DNA from: Owenia fusiformis
Taxonomy: Eukaryota; Annelida; Polychaeta; Sabellida; Oweniidae
Direction of reading: 5' to 3'
NCBI GenBank assembly: GCA_903813345.2
Contig: CAIIXF020000009.1
Coordinates: forward strand, 14,706,347-14,770,346
DNA length: 64,000 nucleotides
Shown: one piece after another, positions 25,001-36,009 of the stretch
Numbering within the stretch: the first letter of the stretch is position 1
How the letters are laid out: each line of letters begins with the position of its first letter
Translations under genes and position numbers: made by a program
The notes under the pieces: model-generated
The model's input: only the letters and a program-made list of their open reading frames with translations
The model's database searches: none
Told to the model about the DNA's origin: nothing

Positions 25001-28000
25001 GGTGTCAGTTGCCTGTACATTGAAAATCGATATAATTGACAAATAAACAACTATGCAAACTGTAGATCACAATTGCTACGATCATTAGAATCGTAAATTC
25101 AAGAATGAATCCAGTAATCTCCCTAGGAATTTTTCTCAGGTGGGTGCAAAATATTTTTGTGCAAATATTTTTTGCTCGCAGTAGTAAAATCTTGAAAATT
25201 TTCGCTGCCTGCGAGGTTTAAAACTTAAATATTTATGCCGCTCATTTCACTAATGATACTTTTTTCTTCATAATATTCTCCTCCCAATGTACTCACTTCA
25301 AACCACCTTTTTTATGTCCCCACCACATAGTGTGGGGCCATATTGTCGTCCTAGGCGCGTCCGTCTGTTTGTCTGTCTGTCTGTCCGTCCGTCCGTACGT
25401 CTGGCAGTTTTCTCCAAAACCGCTACAGATATCACCTTCAAATTTTCAGGAATAACTTGTGAGTGCATACAGATGTGGATGTAAAAATCCTTGTCTGCAA
25501 ACTTTAAGAAAAACGGCTTCACAGTTGCTTTTAAAACTTTAACATCTTGTTCAGCTCACCTCATTCTACATCTGATCAGGTTTTGGACCTGTTAGCTCAG
25601 TCATGTCAGCCATTTTGAATGTCTTAAGAAAAGTTAGTGCGTGATAATACTTTGTATCATATTGAATGGTGTTTTTGAGTTTTCATACTTTAACTATTTA
25701 ATAGGTTTATAAATAATTTCAGGTGTACTTTGTTGTAAAAGCCTATGTTATTGTTAGTTATTTGTGATAATTTTGTAAAAGGAAATCAGCAAAACTCATA
25801 ATCACTTTTTTATTGTCGGCCATTTTGTTTTTTTCTGTCATAAAATCTTGTCTGTAAAGTCTTGTCTACGCGTTTTCAGGTGAACTGTTTGGTAGATCAA
25901 TTTCAAATTTTCAGGGATGATTCTTAGTATGCAAATCTAGATTTGATTAGTTTTTTGGCATTCTGGGTAAGTGTCAAGGCAGCCATTTTGGATTTTCTGT
26001 CTTAAAATCTTGTCTGTAAAGTCTTGTCTACGCATTTCCAGGTGAACCGTTTGGTAGATCGATTTCAAAATTTCAGGGATGATTCTTTGTATAAAAATCT
26101 AGATCTGATTAGGTTTTTGGCATTCTGGATAAATCTCAAGGCAGCCATTTTGGATTTTCCATCTTAAAATCTTGCCTGTAAAGTCGTGTCTACGCGTTTT
26201 TGGGTGAACCGTTTGGTAGATCAATTTCAAATTTTCAGAGATGATTCTAAGTATGGAAATCTAAATTTGGATTTTCCGTCTTAAAATCTTGCCTGTAAAG
26301 TCTTGTCTACGCGTTTTCAGGTGAACCATTTGGTAGATCAATTTCAAATTTTCAGAGATGATTCTAAGTATGAAAATCTAAATTTGGATTTTCCGTCTTA
26401 AAATCTTGCCTGTAAAGTCTTGTCTACGCGTTTTCAGGTGAACCATTTGGTAGATCAATTTCAAATTTTCAGGGATGGTTCTTAGTATGAAAATCTATTG
26501 CCAAATTAAGTAGCGCCAATTTAAAGACAAATACAGTATTGAGCTTAAATGCTTAACTTGCAGACTAGCTTGTAAGGTGACACCAAAGACTTTAATATAT
26601 AATAAAAAAATAACCTTTGATTTCAGATTCCATCCCAGCCTCTGTACCTCAGATCCTCATCAACAGGGAGCCTCTCACACACTTGCACTTTGACATTGAG
26701 CTGCTTGGAGATGGTGACGTCATCATAAATGAACTAGCACAACATCTGGGGAACTCCTGGGTAGTTGACCCCTCATGTCCACCGCTCACAGAGATTACAA
26801 AAGGCAATTTGTTAACTCCACCTTTGTCATGTGACTCAAACTCCTACCCAGGGAACAGCAATGACAATAGCTGCAGTATATTTCCCTCTACCTCAAATGA
26901 TGCAATAACAAACAGAACTGAAAGTGCAGATCTCAATGAAAATACTGTTAACTTGAATCAGCAGAGCCCTACCTCAGCAATTACTTCATCTCATTGTGTT
27001 TCTATAATTACACCAGCGATAGAGTCAACTGAAGCTAATCATGTGGACAATACCAAGTCTCACCTCACAAAAGCCTCTACTGAACAAATAGAAACATTTT
27101 TGAAAGACTCAAAAACTGAAAGCAATCTTCCCGAAGAAAATACTTCACAAACTGATCAAATTACTGAAAAGGATCACTCAGTAACTGAAAATAGTGAACT
27201 TAAATCTGAAAGTTGCTCTAGTTTGGAGGGCATAGTTAAAACTGGCTCATTAGATAAGCAACTCATTACTGGCTGTGGTCCATCAGGCTTGGGGCCATCT
27301 GAGCCAGGGTATTCATCAATATTGGCAGGAGACACTTTTGTTTCAAAAGGTCCCAGATCATCTGAAGTTATAATTGAGTGTGACCAGTCGTCATCTAATG
27401 TGGCAGATTCTTCAGAAAGTACAGAACAAGATAACAGCAATAAACCAGAGGTAAAGGATGCATTAATGTTACCAACAGATAAACCAGCGGTAGAAGATGC
27501 ATCAGTGTTACCAATAGATAAACCAGAGGTAGCAGAAGATGCATCAATGTTACCAACAGATAAACCAGAGGTAGCAGGAGATGCATCAATGTTACCAACA
27601 GATAAACCAGAGGTAGCAGGAGATGCATCAATGTTACCAACAGACAAACCAGAGGTAGCAGGAGATGCATCAATGTTACCAACAGACAAACCAGAGGTAG
27701 CAGGAGATGCATCAATGTTACCAACAGACAAACCAGAGGTAGCAGGAGATGCATCAATGTTGCCAACAGACAAACCAGAGGTAGCAGGAGATGCATCAAT
27801 GTTACCAACAGACAAACCAGAGGTAGCAGGAGATGCATCAATGTTACCAGTAGATAAACTAGAGGTAGCAGGAGATGCATCAGTGTTACCAATAGATAAA
27901 CCAGAGGTAGCAGGAGATGCATCAATGTTACCAACAGACAAACCAGAGGTAGCAGGAGATGCATCAATGTTACCAATAGATAAACCAGAGATAGCAGGAG

Positions 28001-28978
28001 ACACGGGCACCTCAGTGATTGTTGAAAACACTCAAATGATGTCAAAAGACACCCCAGCATTGTCTCAGGATACACCTGGACATTCCAAAGAAGAGTTGGA
28101 ACTATTGAAAACTTTCTGGCAACCTAAACGCTGGAATCTAGCTAATATGTTAGCAGGTGAGTTAAATAGCCAAGTCTTCATTAATGTACAGTGTTTCTAA
28201 AAAATAATTCAAGGTACATGAAGCAGTCAGATTTACAGTACTTGTTTGCATTTACTTTTTTCTATAGAACACAACTCGGAATAGGTCTACTGAGTAATTT
28301 CTGCACTTTAAAATCTCATTTCCATGTTTAACATAGCCTATTTAATGTTGTTGTAGCTATTACACTCGATCTTACATTCATGCTCCACGTTCTCATTCTT
28401 TTATATCCATACACACATATCATTCATACTTGATAAATACATTCATGCCGCAATTTCCTCATAAACATGAATGAAATGCAGTATGAGAGAAAGGGAAATT
28501 CACAAGAAGATGATGATAATATAAATAAGTGGAGCCATATGTCAGGCAAAATCCTAAGATGAAATATTAATATACAATGGAGAACTTAATTTCTGTTCAA
28601 CTTTCAGATGGTCAGTATCTATTCCTGCCTCCAAATCGCTACATCTTCAAAGGTGCCGAGGTCTATGAATCTGACAATGATGATGATGACCCCAGTTACC
28701 ATGGTAACAATCAAGCAGAATCTCCTGATGATCTCTCTGATTTGGAACCAGAATTGACAATGCTGCCAAATCTACATCAGGATACAAAAACTGCCGATAT
28801 TATTTGCCATAGCAACACGCGTCAGGACAATGACATTGTGAATGTTGATATTCCAGCATCTGAATGTCCTGTTGAAATTGGAGAAATTACTGGTTCTCAA
28901 CATCTTCCTATAAAAAGTGATTCCCTCAAAAATACATCTGGTACCACCATAAAAACAGACTGTTGCCATGACAGCTGA
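16059..28978 (+). CDS. SIRT1: SIRT1, NAD-dependent protein deacetylase (ten exons)
   Basis: Exons: 16059-16221, 19549-19716, 20040-20156, 20292-20542, 20828-20980, 21798-21945, 22356-22435, 23261-23447, 26627-28156 and 28608-28978. They join in phase to 1055 aa (human 747). Basic NLS-like clusters KRPR and AKRRKE lie in exon 1. The helical pre-core (exon 4) matches human around TLWKIIINIVSEPP. The Rossmann/NAD motif GAGVSVSCGIPDFRS spans exons 4-5, with TQNIDTLEQ in exon 6. The catalytic His is H333. Zinc cysteines C341, C344, C365 and C368 have human spacing. VGSSLKVRPVALIP ends exon 8. The C-terminal ESA-like segment QYLFLPPNRYIF is in exon 10. SIRT1 deacetylates nuclear proteins using NAD. 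The extra length is mostly exon 9, which carries a 42-bp tandem repeat. Introns hold foldbacks, MITEs and a LINE. Exon 2 rests on phase and splice signals rather than strong homology. Confidence 0.94.
16793..18260. mobile_element. Large foldback element with tandem-repeat arms (copy 1)
   Basis: The termini are CTATCTGTTGCAAGACT (left) and AGTCTTGCAATAGATAG (right), followed inward by an inverted TTTAAGTAGCGCAAGGATCC. The arms contain ~40-bp tandem units (ACCGTGACAATGTAATATAG, then TGCAAGGCCTGGCATG) and a longer ~149-bp repeat (two copies from about 17524). The centre (about 17880-18045) is unique AT-rich DNA. No transposase is seen. It lies in SIRT1 intron 1. A full copy in reverse orientation is at 61489-62625, with shorter copies at 18384-19070 and 60207-60608. 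Confidence 0.82.
16865..17334. mobile_element. hAT-like MITE nested in the foldback element
   Basis: 470 bp with inverted ends TAGTGTTGTCGCGAT and ATCGCGACAACACTA. It is flanked by the 8-bp direct repeat GCGCAAGG (16857-16864 and 17335-17342). The related foldback copy at 61560-61567 has a single GCGCAAGG and no insert, giving a natural empty site. An 8-bp duplication and these ends fit the hAT superfamily. Near both ends are repeated CATCGATGT palindromes. No ORF of note. Confidence 0.88.
18384..19070. mobile_element. Short foldback copy (copy 2) carrying a GC-rich insert
   Basis: Left arm about 18393-18545 (CTATCTGTTGCAAGACT onward) and right end about 19015-19068 (GACGGTTGTGCCAGGC, then GCAATAGATAG) belong to the same family as 16793-18260. 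Between them (about 18548-18890) is a stretch of repeated phrases such as CGCGGGATTTTGCGGGACAT, unlike the surrounding AT-rich DNA. It looks like a separate insertion. No coding frame. Confidence 0.6.
21640..21780. repeat. Dispersed repeat in SIRT1 intron 5
   Basis: Matches the first ~120 bases of the window (TAGATTCCAAATATGACA onward) in the same orientation. It ends about 20 bp before the exon 6 acceptor. Confidence 0.55.
23519..23864. mobile_element. Foldback MITE in SIRT1 intron 8
   Basis: The left arm (GTGAGCTGATTTGTTCAT onward) and right arm (ending CGATTCAGCTCAC) are inverted copies over about 90 bp, including TGATTCAGTGATTCTC / GAGAATCACTGAATCA. The middle has further imperfect dyads. 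No ORF. Confidence 0.75.
23907..25060 (+). pseudogene. LINE fragment, reverse transcriptase C-terminal half
   Basis: The open frame runs from about 23907 to the stop at 24828. It begins inside the RT domain (QGSILGPILFLIYINDI) and has the catalytic box FADDTNLL, then WLCANKLSLNIEKSKFM and the post-RT region (LGVIIDDKLKWNEH; SLIYSHINYCILIWG). A 3' UTR with AATAAA follows to about 25060. The 5' two-thirds is missing. It looks CR1/L2- or Jockey-like from the thumb motif, and is a different lineage from the LINE at 9.7-11.5 kb. It sits in SIRT1 intron 8 in the sense orientation. Confidence 0.83.
25313..26500. repeat. Tandem-cored repeat in SIRT1 intron 8
   Basis: Begins with CACCACATAGTGTGGGGCCA and a GTCT/GTCC microsatellite (about 25365-25400). 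Several degenerate monomers follow, marked by AAGTCTTGTCTACGCG and GGTAGATCAATTTCAAATTT, with GGCAGCCATTTTGGATTTTC in some. Related monomers occur at about 22660-22990 in intron 7. The layout parallels 11770-13024, but the monomer is different. Confidence 0.65.
27433..28000 (+). repeat. In-frame 42-bp minisatellite in SIRT1 exon 9
   Basis: About 13 tandem copies (the first interval 39 bp, later ones 42 bp) encode DKPEVAGDASMLPT with small variants. Copies in the middle are almost identical, while the first two and last few are diverged. The unit is acidic and proline-bearing and is predicted to be disordered. It lies between the catalytic core and the ESA-like segment. The multiple-of-three unit also keeps minus-strand frames open, but those are shadows. 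Confidence 0.93.
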
Positions 28979-29215
28979 CAAAACAAATCACTTCCTTCTT
29001 GATGTTGGTATTACTTCTGTTTTGTCCCATCAATCTTCTGGGGATATAAAGAGTGCATGTCTGTTTGTGAGTCTGCAATAACACAAATGCCGTTTGTCCA
29101 ATTTTGCTAATATTTTATATTCTCTATGGGAATAATTAATAGTTCTGTTTGAAAGCCAATTGTGGCCACTTGATTTATTTGAATGTACATTTGTATTGTT
29201 ATTGTGGTGTACTAC
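28979..29215 (+). other. Probable SIRT1 3' UTR start
   Basis: No coding homology. No AATAAA occurs before the repeat that starts at 29216, so the poly(A) site is either non-canonical or inside that repeat (AATAAA near 29486 and 30218). Confidence 0.4.
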
Positions 29216-30180
29216 TTATTATCCCATCGAACGAAGTTTGGAGGGATATAGGGAACGCGTCAGTCCATCCGTCCGGGCAATAACTCAAATACCGTTGGCC
29301 CGATTTTGTTCATATTTTGTGCACATATACCCTATGGGGGTAGAAGTTCTGCTCGAGAGCCAATTTTCAAAATGGCCGTTCATTTAAAAATGGTGGCCAT
29401 TCTAGTGCAGATTTTACAGTTATTTAGGTACAATATGTAAAACTAATAGCAATTTGTTTTAAATGTGAAAAAATTCTATAGGACATTAATAAATATAGAA
29501 ATGTAAATATTGAAGAAGCATATGGCAGCCATCTTGAAAAATGGCGGCCTTTACACGCTTTTACACAATTTTGGCTATAAGTAGTGGAGCAATTGTGCTC
29601 ATATTTGGTATGCGAATACTATAAGCATGGCACACTGCCTAATGACACTTTTGGTCGAAGGTGGCCATTTTGAAAAATTGCCAGCAATCTTAACATTTTA
29701 TACTTAACTCAAAAAGTAGTGGAGCAATTTTGTTGATATTAGGTATGTGAATACTATAAGCATGTCACACTGTCTACTGACACTTTGGGCAGTAGGCGGC
29801 CATTTTGAAAAATGGCCACCATTTTTATGTGTGTTATTTTAAGTTTTTTTTACGATAACCCAAAAAGTAATAGAGCGATTTTGTTCATATTTGATATGTG
29901 AATACTCATAAGCATGGGACACTGTCTTATGACATTTCGGTAAGTAAGTGGCCATTTAAAAAATGGCCGCCATTGACATGTATGTGTGTGCGATTTTGTT
30001 GAAATATTACATATACACTTTCTGTTATTACATATTACACTTTCTGATGACTATTTGGCTATTATGGTGGCCTTTTTGTGCGTTATTTTGATTTTTGCTA
30101 TATATTTGTACTTTCTTTATAAAAATGCCAGCCACGGCTGTTTGATGGGATTTGCTACGCTTTGGCGTTGCTGTTGTCTA
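29216..30180. repeat. Tandem-cored interspersed element, reverse copy of 11770-13024
   Basis: Starts TTATCCCATCGAACGAAGTT, with GTCAGTCCATCCGTCCGGGC following. It ends TTTGCTACGCTTTGGCGTTG. Diverged ~148-bp monomers are marked by ATGTGAATACTATAAGCATG and GGCCATTTTGAAAAATGGCC. Same family as the DNAJC12 intron 3 element, in opposite orientation and with fewer, more diverged monomers. Confidence 0.7.
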
Positions 30181-30567
30181 GTTTTTTTTCTAAAAGTGTT
30201 GAATCAATTTTCTTTAAAATAAAGTGAACACTCTAGAAAGTTGTGAGCATTTTTGAACATTACATTTTTGCTCTAACTCAAAAGCTAGAGGAGTGATTTT
30301 GTTGATCCTTTATATGTAATTGTACTTAGGTCATGGAAGTATGATACTTTACCGGCCTTATGACAATCTGGTTAATATGATGGCCATTTTATATGTAGGC
30401 CTATTAGAATGAAAGAATACATTTTACTATAGGCCACAAAATTGGACACTAGCATATAATCCATTTAGATAGAGTGATTGACAACCTGGAAAGACGGGTA
30501 ACTTATATGGGGTCCAGGAAACTGGGCATGTAAGACATGGCTGCAATGCTGTATATGCAATGTTGAT

Positions 30568-30673
30568 GTGGAAAAGCCAGTCGGTCCTGTAGCTCAGTGG
30601 TAGAGCACTTGCCCGGAAAGCGAGGGGTGTTGGGTTCGATCCCCACTGGGGTGGACTGACTTTTTCACATCAG
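30568..30673 (+). ncRNA. tRNA-like sequence with extended outer stem (SINE or tRNA pseudogene)
   Basis: The core at 30583-30656 has a good A box (TAGCTCAGTGG), a near-perfect B box (GGTTCGATCCC), a paired D arm (GCTC/GAGC) and a paired anticodon arm (CTTGC/GCGAG) with loop CCGGAAA. Position 33 is C instead of U, the acceptor stem pairs poorly, and one T-stem pair is lost, so it is unlikely to be a working tRNA. GATGTGGAAAAGCCAGTC before it and GACTGACTTTTTCACATC after it are near-complementary. The right arm contains TTTTT, a pol III stop. Confidence 0.55.
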
Positions 30674-30679
30674 CCCTTA

Positions 30680-32352
30680 GCACAGGATTTCATTCTGTGT
30701 TTTCATTAACTAATTAACATAAATGTATGTACAATAAACGTCAATGCATATTTTCATTAATTTTGCTTGACACAGTAGTTTAGCCTGGACAGTTTTCTGT
30801 ATATTTGAATCATATTTTATCATGATTTTGAATTTTTATTAGTAGCCTTTATTTTTTATTACTATAGTAATATTTATCTTGTATATTGTATGAAAATCAG
30901 GTTTCCTGAGCTAAAAGTGTGACTGTGATATGAAGATACTGGTCACTTATACAAGTCGAGAATGAAATAACTCATGAATGGAAACAACTCGAGATAGTAT
31001 AAAAATATAAATTATAGTCTTCTAGATTGAGAGCTTTTACTGTATTATTACTGATATTACCTTTATAGGTAGACATATTGAAAATCTTATTTCTTTGATT
31101 TATTTATTATCCTATCAAAATTCATTCAGATATGGGTATAGGTTAATGAGAAACTATGCATGTGTCTGTTTGTATACATTTTTATCACACAGTTTTGCTT
31201 GAAGTCAACTTATTTTATAAAATATATGCCATATTAAGTGTAGGAAGACAACCTTTTCTAACAAATGGCTGCAAAGTTTTTGGCCATTACTGTCCTGACA
31301 ATATTGATGGGATAGAAGCTCGCAAAATGACTTCAAAAATTCCTTTTTGATTTATGATTATTATTGAAATTGTCCAATCCGAGGTTTGTATTGTAAATAG
31401 AGACCTTCTTAAATGAAAATATGTCAACAATGTCAACTGCACTAGAACTTGTACTTGAAACATAATCAGCAATACAGTAAAACCTGTAAATTCAACACCT
31501 CTTTAACCTATGATCTCTTCTTAATGTGAACACTTCTTGGAAACTAACATTCCAAAAAACTATAGTTGAACTACATAAGTTTGTTCCATTTTGCTCACAA
31601 TTTGATTTTTACATGGACAACTGACATGTGTGGAGAGCATTCAATTAACCTACAGATTTCAATATGAGTTGAAAGTATTTTATCCATAACGAAGGAACAT
31701 CCAAAATAGTTTCAATTCTTGGTTTGTGACTGACCTCTCTGAATAAAATCTATGCCAATCATGTCTTTATTGTTTTTGATTTGCAACACTTTAATAGGCT
31801 GTATGTCTGAGGTCACTGGATCTTCATTGGGTAGGCCTATGATTATTCCTTTCATGAAGTGAGCAGGCCATTGTGTTGTACATTAATGCAAAAGCTAATC
31901 CCCTCACGTTTTTCTTTTGCGTTTTTCATAGTGATTTAAAATGATTAAACACATTTGAATCACGACCTAACAAAGGTACTATTGTCATTGGATTCTTAGT
32001 TTTTAGTATTATTTTCCTCTTCTTCCACCCCCCCTCCCCGAGCAGTGACAGTTTCTTATCAACCCCTGCTCTGAGACCACCTGTGGTCGGAGAGGTTGGT
32101 ATTTTCTATACAACTGGAGTCTTTTGCCATATGGTCATCTTATTTTGGTTTTTGTGTTTTAGTTTATGTCACTAGTTGTCTCTAAAGAATGATGTCATTG
32201 CAGAAACTAATCTGGATTCAGCCTGAAATCAAAGACCAGGTTGAATATTCTTGAATAGGAATATATTTAACAGCAGTTTTCTCATAATTTACATTAATAT
32301 TGCTAATTTTGCATATAGCTCTCATCCTATTGTTTTCGTTATCATGGACTTT
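30680..32352. other. Intergenic, no gene recognised
   Basis: AT-rich, with no exon-like homology. TTTATT at 31767-31772 (AATAAA on the minus strand) is a possible poly(A) signal for the ependymin-related gene. Confidence 0.4.
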
Positions 32353-34247
32353 TCACAACATACACACCTTACTGGAGTATTGATACTGTGAAGGAGGGGG
32401 GCAGTATTTAGGTGGTAAATACACACTTGGGTCTCTATTTCCCAGGGTCACATTGTAGTAGGATAGAAATGTTAGGGTGGTCACTGGAATCAAAGTAAGG
32501 CATGGTTTAGGACTATACTGAGTATATTTTTTTATGGTTTGGCATGCAAAGGGCCTTTGAAGAATTTTTTTATTTCTAAAACGGTAGTGCAGGATTTGTG
32601 ACATTAAAATTGCAGTGTACATGTATAGCAAAGCATTGGCATTCTCATTATAAAGCATAATAATGATGACATCAGTAATAAATGACAAGTTAATTTGCAT
32701 CATGATGTTCAAAAATAAAAATTTAATTTCACAAAAAAATTAAAATGTAGTAGTTAAGCAATACAGAAGTTCTATAGTTGAGAGACACCTATGTTATAAT
32801 TTCTCTAACTTTGTCACCTGGCAGAGCTACTGTAGTGATGACCTCAGTTAAAGGCACACAGACATCTATAGCAGTTGTGGTAGCAGATACTCTCACAGAT
32901 GTGTTCTTCTGCCCTGCTACATCAGACCACCACCAGATGTCAGTAGCTATCCTGCCCCCAACCACTGAGTTTCCAAGGTGACTTGATTTACCTGCAATTA
33001 AGAGTACAGCATGAAGAGACTGTTGATCTCCAACCTTATTAACAATTACACAAGGTTAAAAATATCTTCTTTTTCAGTGAATATCTGGGTGATTTTAACA
33101 AATTCAATATTCATTTGGGGCTTTGGGAAATATTACTTGTGAAAGATGCACAGGCTAGCATTCTGTCAACAGAATTAAACAGTAAACACTTGTATAATAT
33201 GCATACCTGGAATGCACATGCCAGGAAAAGGTGTTGCAAGTTTTGCTATTGTACACTTCCCATCAGTGATTGTGTACTGCAACATCTGTAATGAATACCC
33301 ATATTTATGGCTTCATCTTCAAATACTGGAACCCACCTAATTTTTTACTCGCCATGGAAGGTCTGATTTACAATCATGTTTTAATAATTCTTTTATTTCT
33401 CTAGTATCACCAGGAACTATCATCAAAGTATGTCTCTGATCAAGTTTAACATTTGGATGACTCATTGTTTAATTTCTAATTTATTGATATATCTATACAT
33501 TTAATTGGTAGTTTCTATAAGAAGGGGATTCAAAGATGAACATATGTTCATGCTTTTTCATATCAAGGTTATATCAAGGTACACCTAACCTTTTAACAAA
33601 GCCAATGGTTGAAACAGAGGAGTAACTCATACATAGTCATGACCATTCCTGTTCACCTTTGTTTGTCACAAAATTTCCGCCATCTAGTTTTGACTATTCC
33701 ACGTCAATGTGATGTTTTATTGATGTAAATATAATTCTTACATCTTTCTTTATATATTTTACATAATTAAAAAATCAGACCCCACATATGGTGGGTAAAT
33801 AATCATGCTCCACAACGTGATACTATTTTAAGGTAAATTTCAAGACAACTGAGACTCCTTAAAATTACACCAAAAACGAAAGTTGTAGGAAAGTAAATGT
33901 AAATCATAGGAAACTGGAATTTTTCCTTATTGTCAAATTGTGAAAACAATAGTATCAAAATTCTTAACCTCTTTGAAATCTTTAATGATTTTTAGCTTGG
34001 TAGTAGCTCCACTTGGTTGCACATTCACCGTTTCTGTCCAAGCTTGCCTCTTATTGGTTGCATCTGATGACATCATAATATTTGATTCATATACTTTTGC
34101 AAGGTCCTTGTTATGGTTATAAGTACCACCAGTTTCCACAAGAACTCCATCCCAGATGTCAGGCATGCAGCATCTTGCATCTGAAGCTGTTGTCAGGAAG
34201 GGCCCTGATAATCCAATGTGCAGAATTACTAGAATAGGCCTAAACAT
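32353..34247 (-). CDS. Ependymin-related secreted glycoprotein (four exons)
   Basis: Exons in transcript order: 34247-33969, 33285-33207, 32991-32818 and 32483-32353. They join in phase to 220 aa, typical of the ependymin family. The N-terminal ~24 residues (MFRPILVILHIGLSG onward) look like a signal peptide. Then come RCCMPDIWDG, the Cys pair in GKCTIAKL and PFPGMCIP, the DIWWW segment, and the C-terminal YYNVTLGNRDPSVY with PPKYC. These match the family's conserved Cys and Trp positions. NVT and NTS are N-glycosylation sequons. Ependymins are secreted or lysosomal, fold as a LolA-like beta barrel with a hydrophobic pocket, and are expanded in many marine invertebrates; the ligand is unknown. 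The exon 1 donor GTTAAG is weak, so that boundary is the least certain. Confidence 0.85.
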
Positions 34248-36009
34248 TCTGAAATGTCAGATACTGGAGTCTTGCAAATGTCACCAGTGCCTTTTGAATG
34301 ATATGTCGAGCTGGTAGAATTATTCCCCTGTAATGTAAACTGTTTATCTTTATATGAAATGTTCTGCCTATGAATCTAAATGTCAACATGTAGGTGGAAC
34401 ATATATATGTAGAGCTAAAACTAGATCGTCTTGGACACCTATACCAATATATGATCATGGCCCAAGTTGACTTAGATCGTTTGAAAACAATGTGATATGT
34501 AATACTGGATAAGATAGCTGAACACACATGGACAATAGTCCAATGTTCAAGTTTATCAGTAGAATAAGATAATTCAAGAGTAACCTTGAGGTTTGAGTAC
34601 TGCTACAGTGTGCCATCATTTGGTAAGAGGAAGCGTTAATGTGAAAATACAAAGCCAAGTTTCTCTTACAACTCTTACAGCTCTAGTATTACACAGCATT
34701 TAGGCTACACTTTTCTCCTTCATTTAGATAATTCCATATGAAAAAAGTATATTAGTGATACAATTTGTCTATAATATACCATTTGAAATGAGAGAGTGTC
34801 CGGTTGATTTGATGAATTACATTTTGGTTATATTCTTTGAACAATAACAAATTTTACCGATACAAAGATGCCTTTATGGACAAAGGAAGTAATCATTTCA
34901 AATTGTTAGTACCTCAGTGTAAATACTCGCATCTGATTGGTCAATTAGCGGTCAACATTTTTGCCTGTACCTCACTTGTGCATCATGGGATATCATATTA
35001 TTGACCGCGTATGTTACTGTACTACACTTGTGAATTATGGGAAATATGACGTCACAATGTTTACAGAAAAAACATGGTAGTCGGACATTTTGTACACGTT
35101 GATGAAAGTGATATTTTGACTTTTCTACACGACGAGTATAGCAACAATACAAATAGAAACGCAAAATTAACATTAATTTACTAGTGAGTACGCAGTTATG
35201 TGCCGAAAACAGAGAGTTTAGCTTCCACTGTCTTCAGATTTTCTTAAATTATTGCTGGCGTGGTTCGTAGAAAAGATTGTGAAATGAAGCCATGATTGAT
35301 GACTGTCGTATATATGAGTATTATTAGTTTCTTCTGACTAACAAAACAATTGTAGACCTCTCCATTCGGTCAACCGTCAAAATCATATACCTCGACTGTA
35401 AACCTTGAAACACTGTTGACCTCGACCTTCGGTCTCTGTCAACAGTAGTTTCTCGGTTTACAGTCTCGGTATACAACTTTGCCGGTTGACCTCTGGAGAG
35501 GTCAACAATTGTATACTGTCACCTAAAATATGTGAAAATATGTAAAATTTCTAAACTTCTATGCTCATCATTTTGATAAAAGATGGAAAATGATGGATGG
35601 ATGGATGTTAAAAAAGTAGAAATTACTAAATGGTACAATATTTCCATACAACTTACAAGCTGTTAAATGAATAAGTTTTATACACTTATTCACTTTTATA
35701 CATCAAAAACTTGCATTTACTGGATGTGGCAAAGAGGCTGATTAGAAAAGGTGTGACACTCTTAGTCAAAGCTCAGATTTTCATGCATCTTCCAGTCAAA
35801 AGCTATTTGTTTAATATGTGGGTATGTCTGTAATGCCTCAAGGGTGATGGACATCATGACATTTTATTTAAGTGTACTTATTAATTTCTTCAATAAATAC
35901 TGGAAAAATATATTGTAATGACTGTTCCTGAATTGTGGGAAGGAAACATTGGCCATTGTCTCTTTCTATGTAAGATTATAATTTTTTACAGAAAACTGTT
36001 TTGTGTAGA
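34248..36009. other. Intergenic, mostly featureless
   Basis: Upstream of the ependymin-related gene. It contains ATGACGTCAC (about 35046-35055, CRE-like), the palindrome at 35347-35512 and a short GATG run (about 35594-35608). No exon recognised. Confidence 0.4.
35347..35512. repeat. 166-bp long palindrome (foldback MITE)
   Basis: CAATTGTAGACCTCTCC at the left meets GGAGAGGTCAACAATTG at the right. Inner matched pairs include CGGTCAACCG/CGGTTGACC, TATACCTCGACTGTAAACC/GGTTTACAGTCTCGGTATA and CTGTTGACCTCGACC/GGTCTCTGTCAACAG. The loop at about 35424 is only a few bases, so one strand can fold into a single long hairpin. No ORF. Confidence 0.82.

Noticed and set aside
27174-28075. Long minus-strand open frames (up to 285 codons) opposite SIRT1 exon 9
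   Set aside because: The 42-bp unit is a multiple of three, so any stop-free frame is repeated along the array. The sense strand is the conserved SIRT1 exon.
30583-30656. Functional tRNA-Ser (anticodon GGA)
   Set aside because: C at position 33, poor acceptor pairing and no long variable arm as tRNA-Ser requires.
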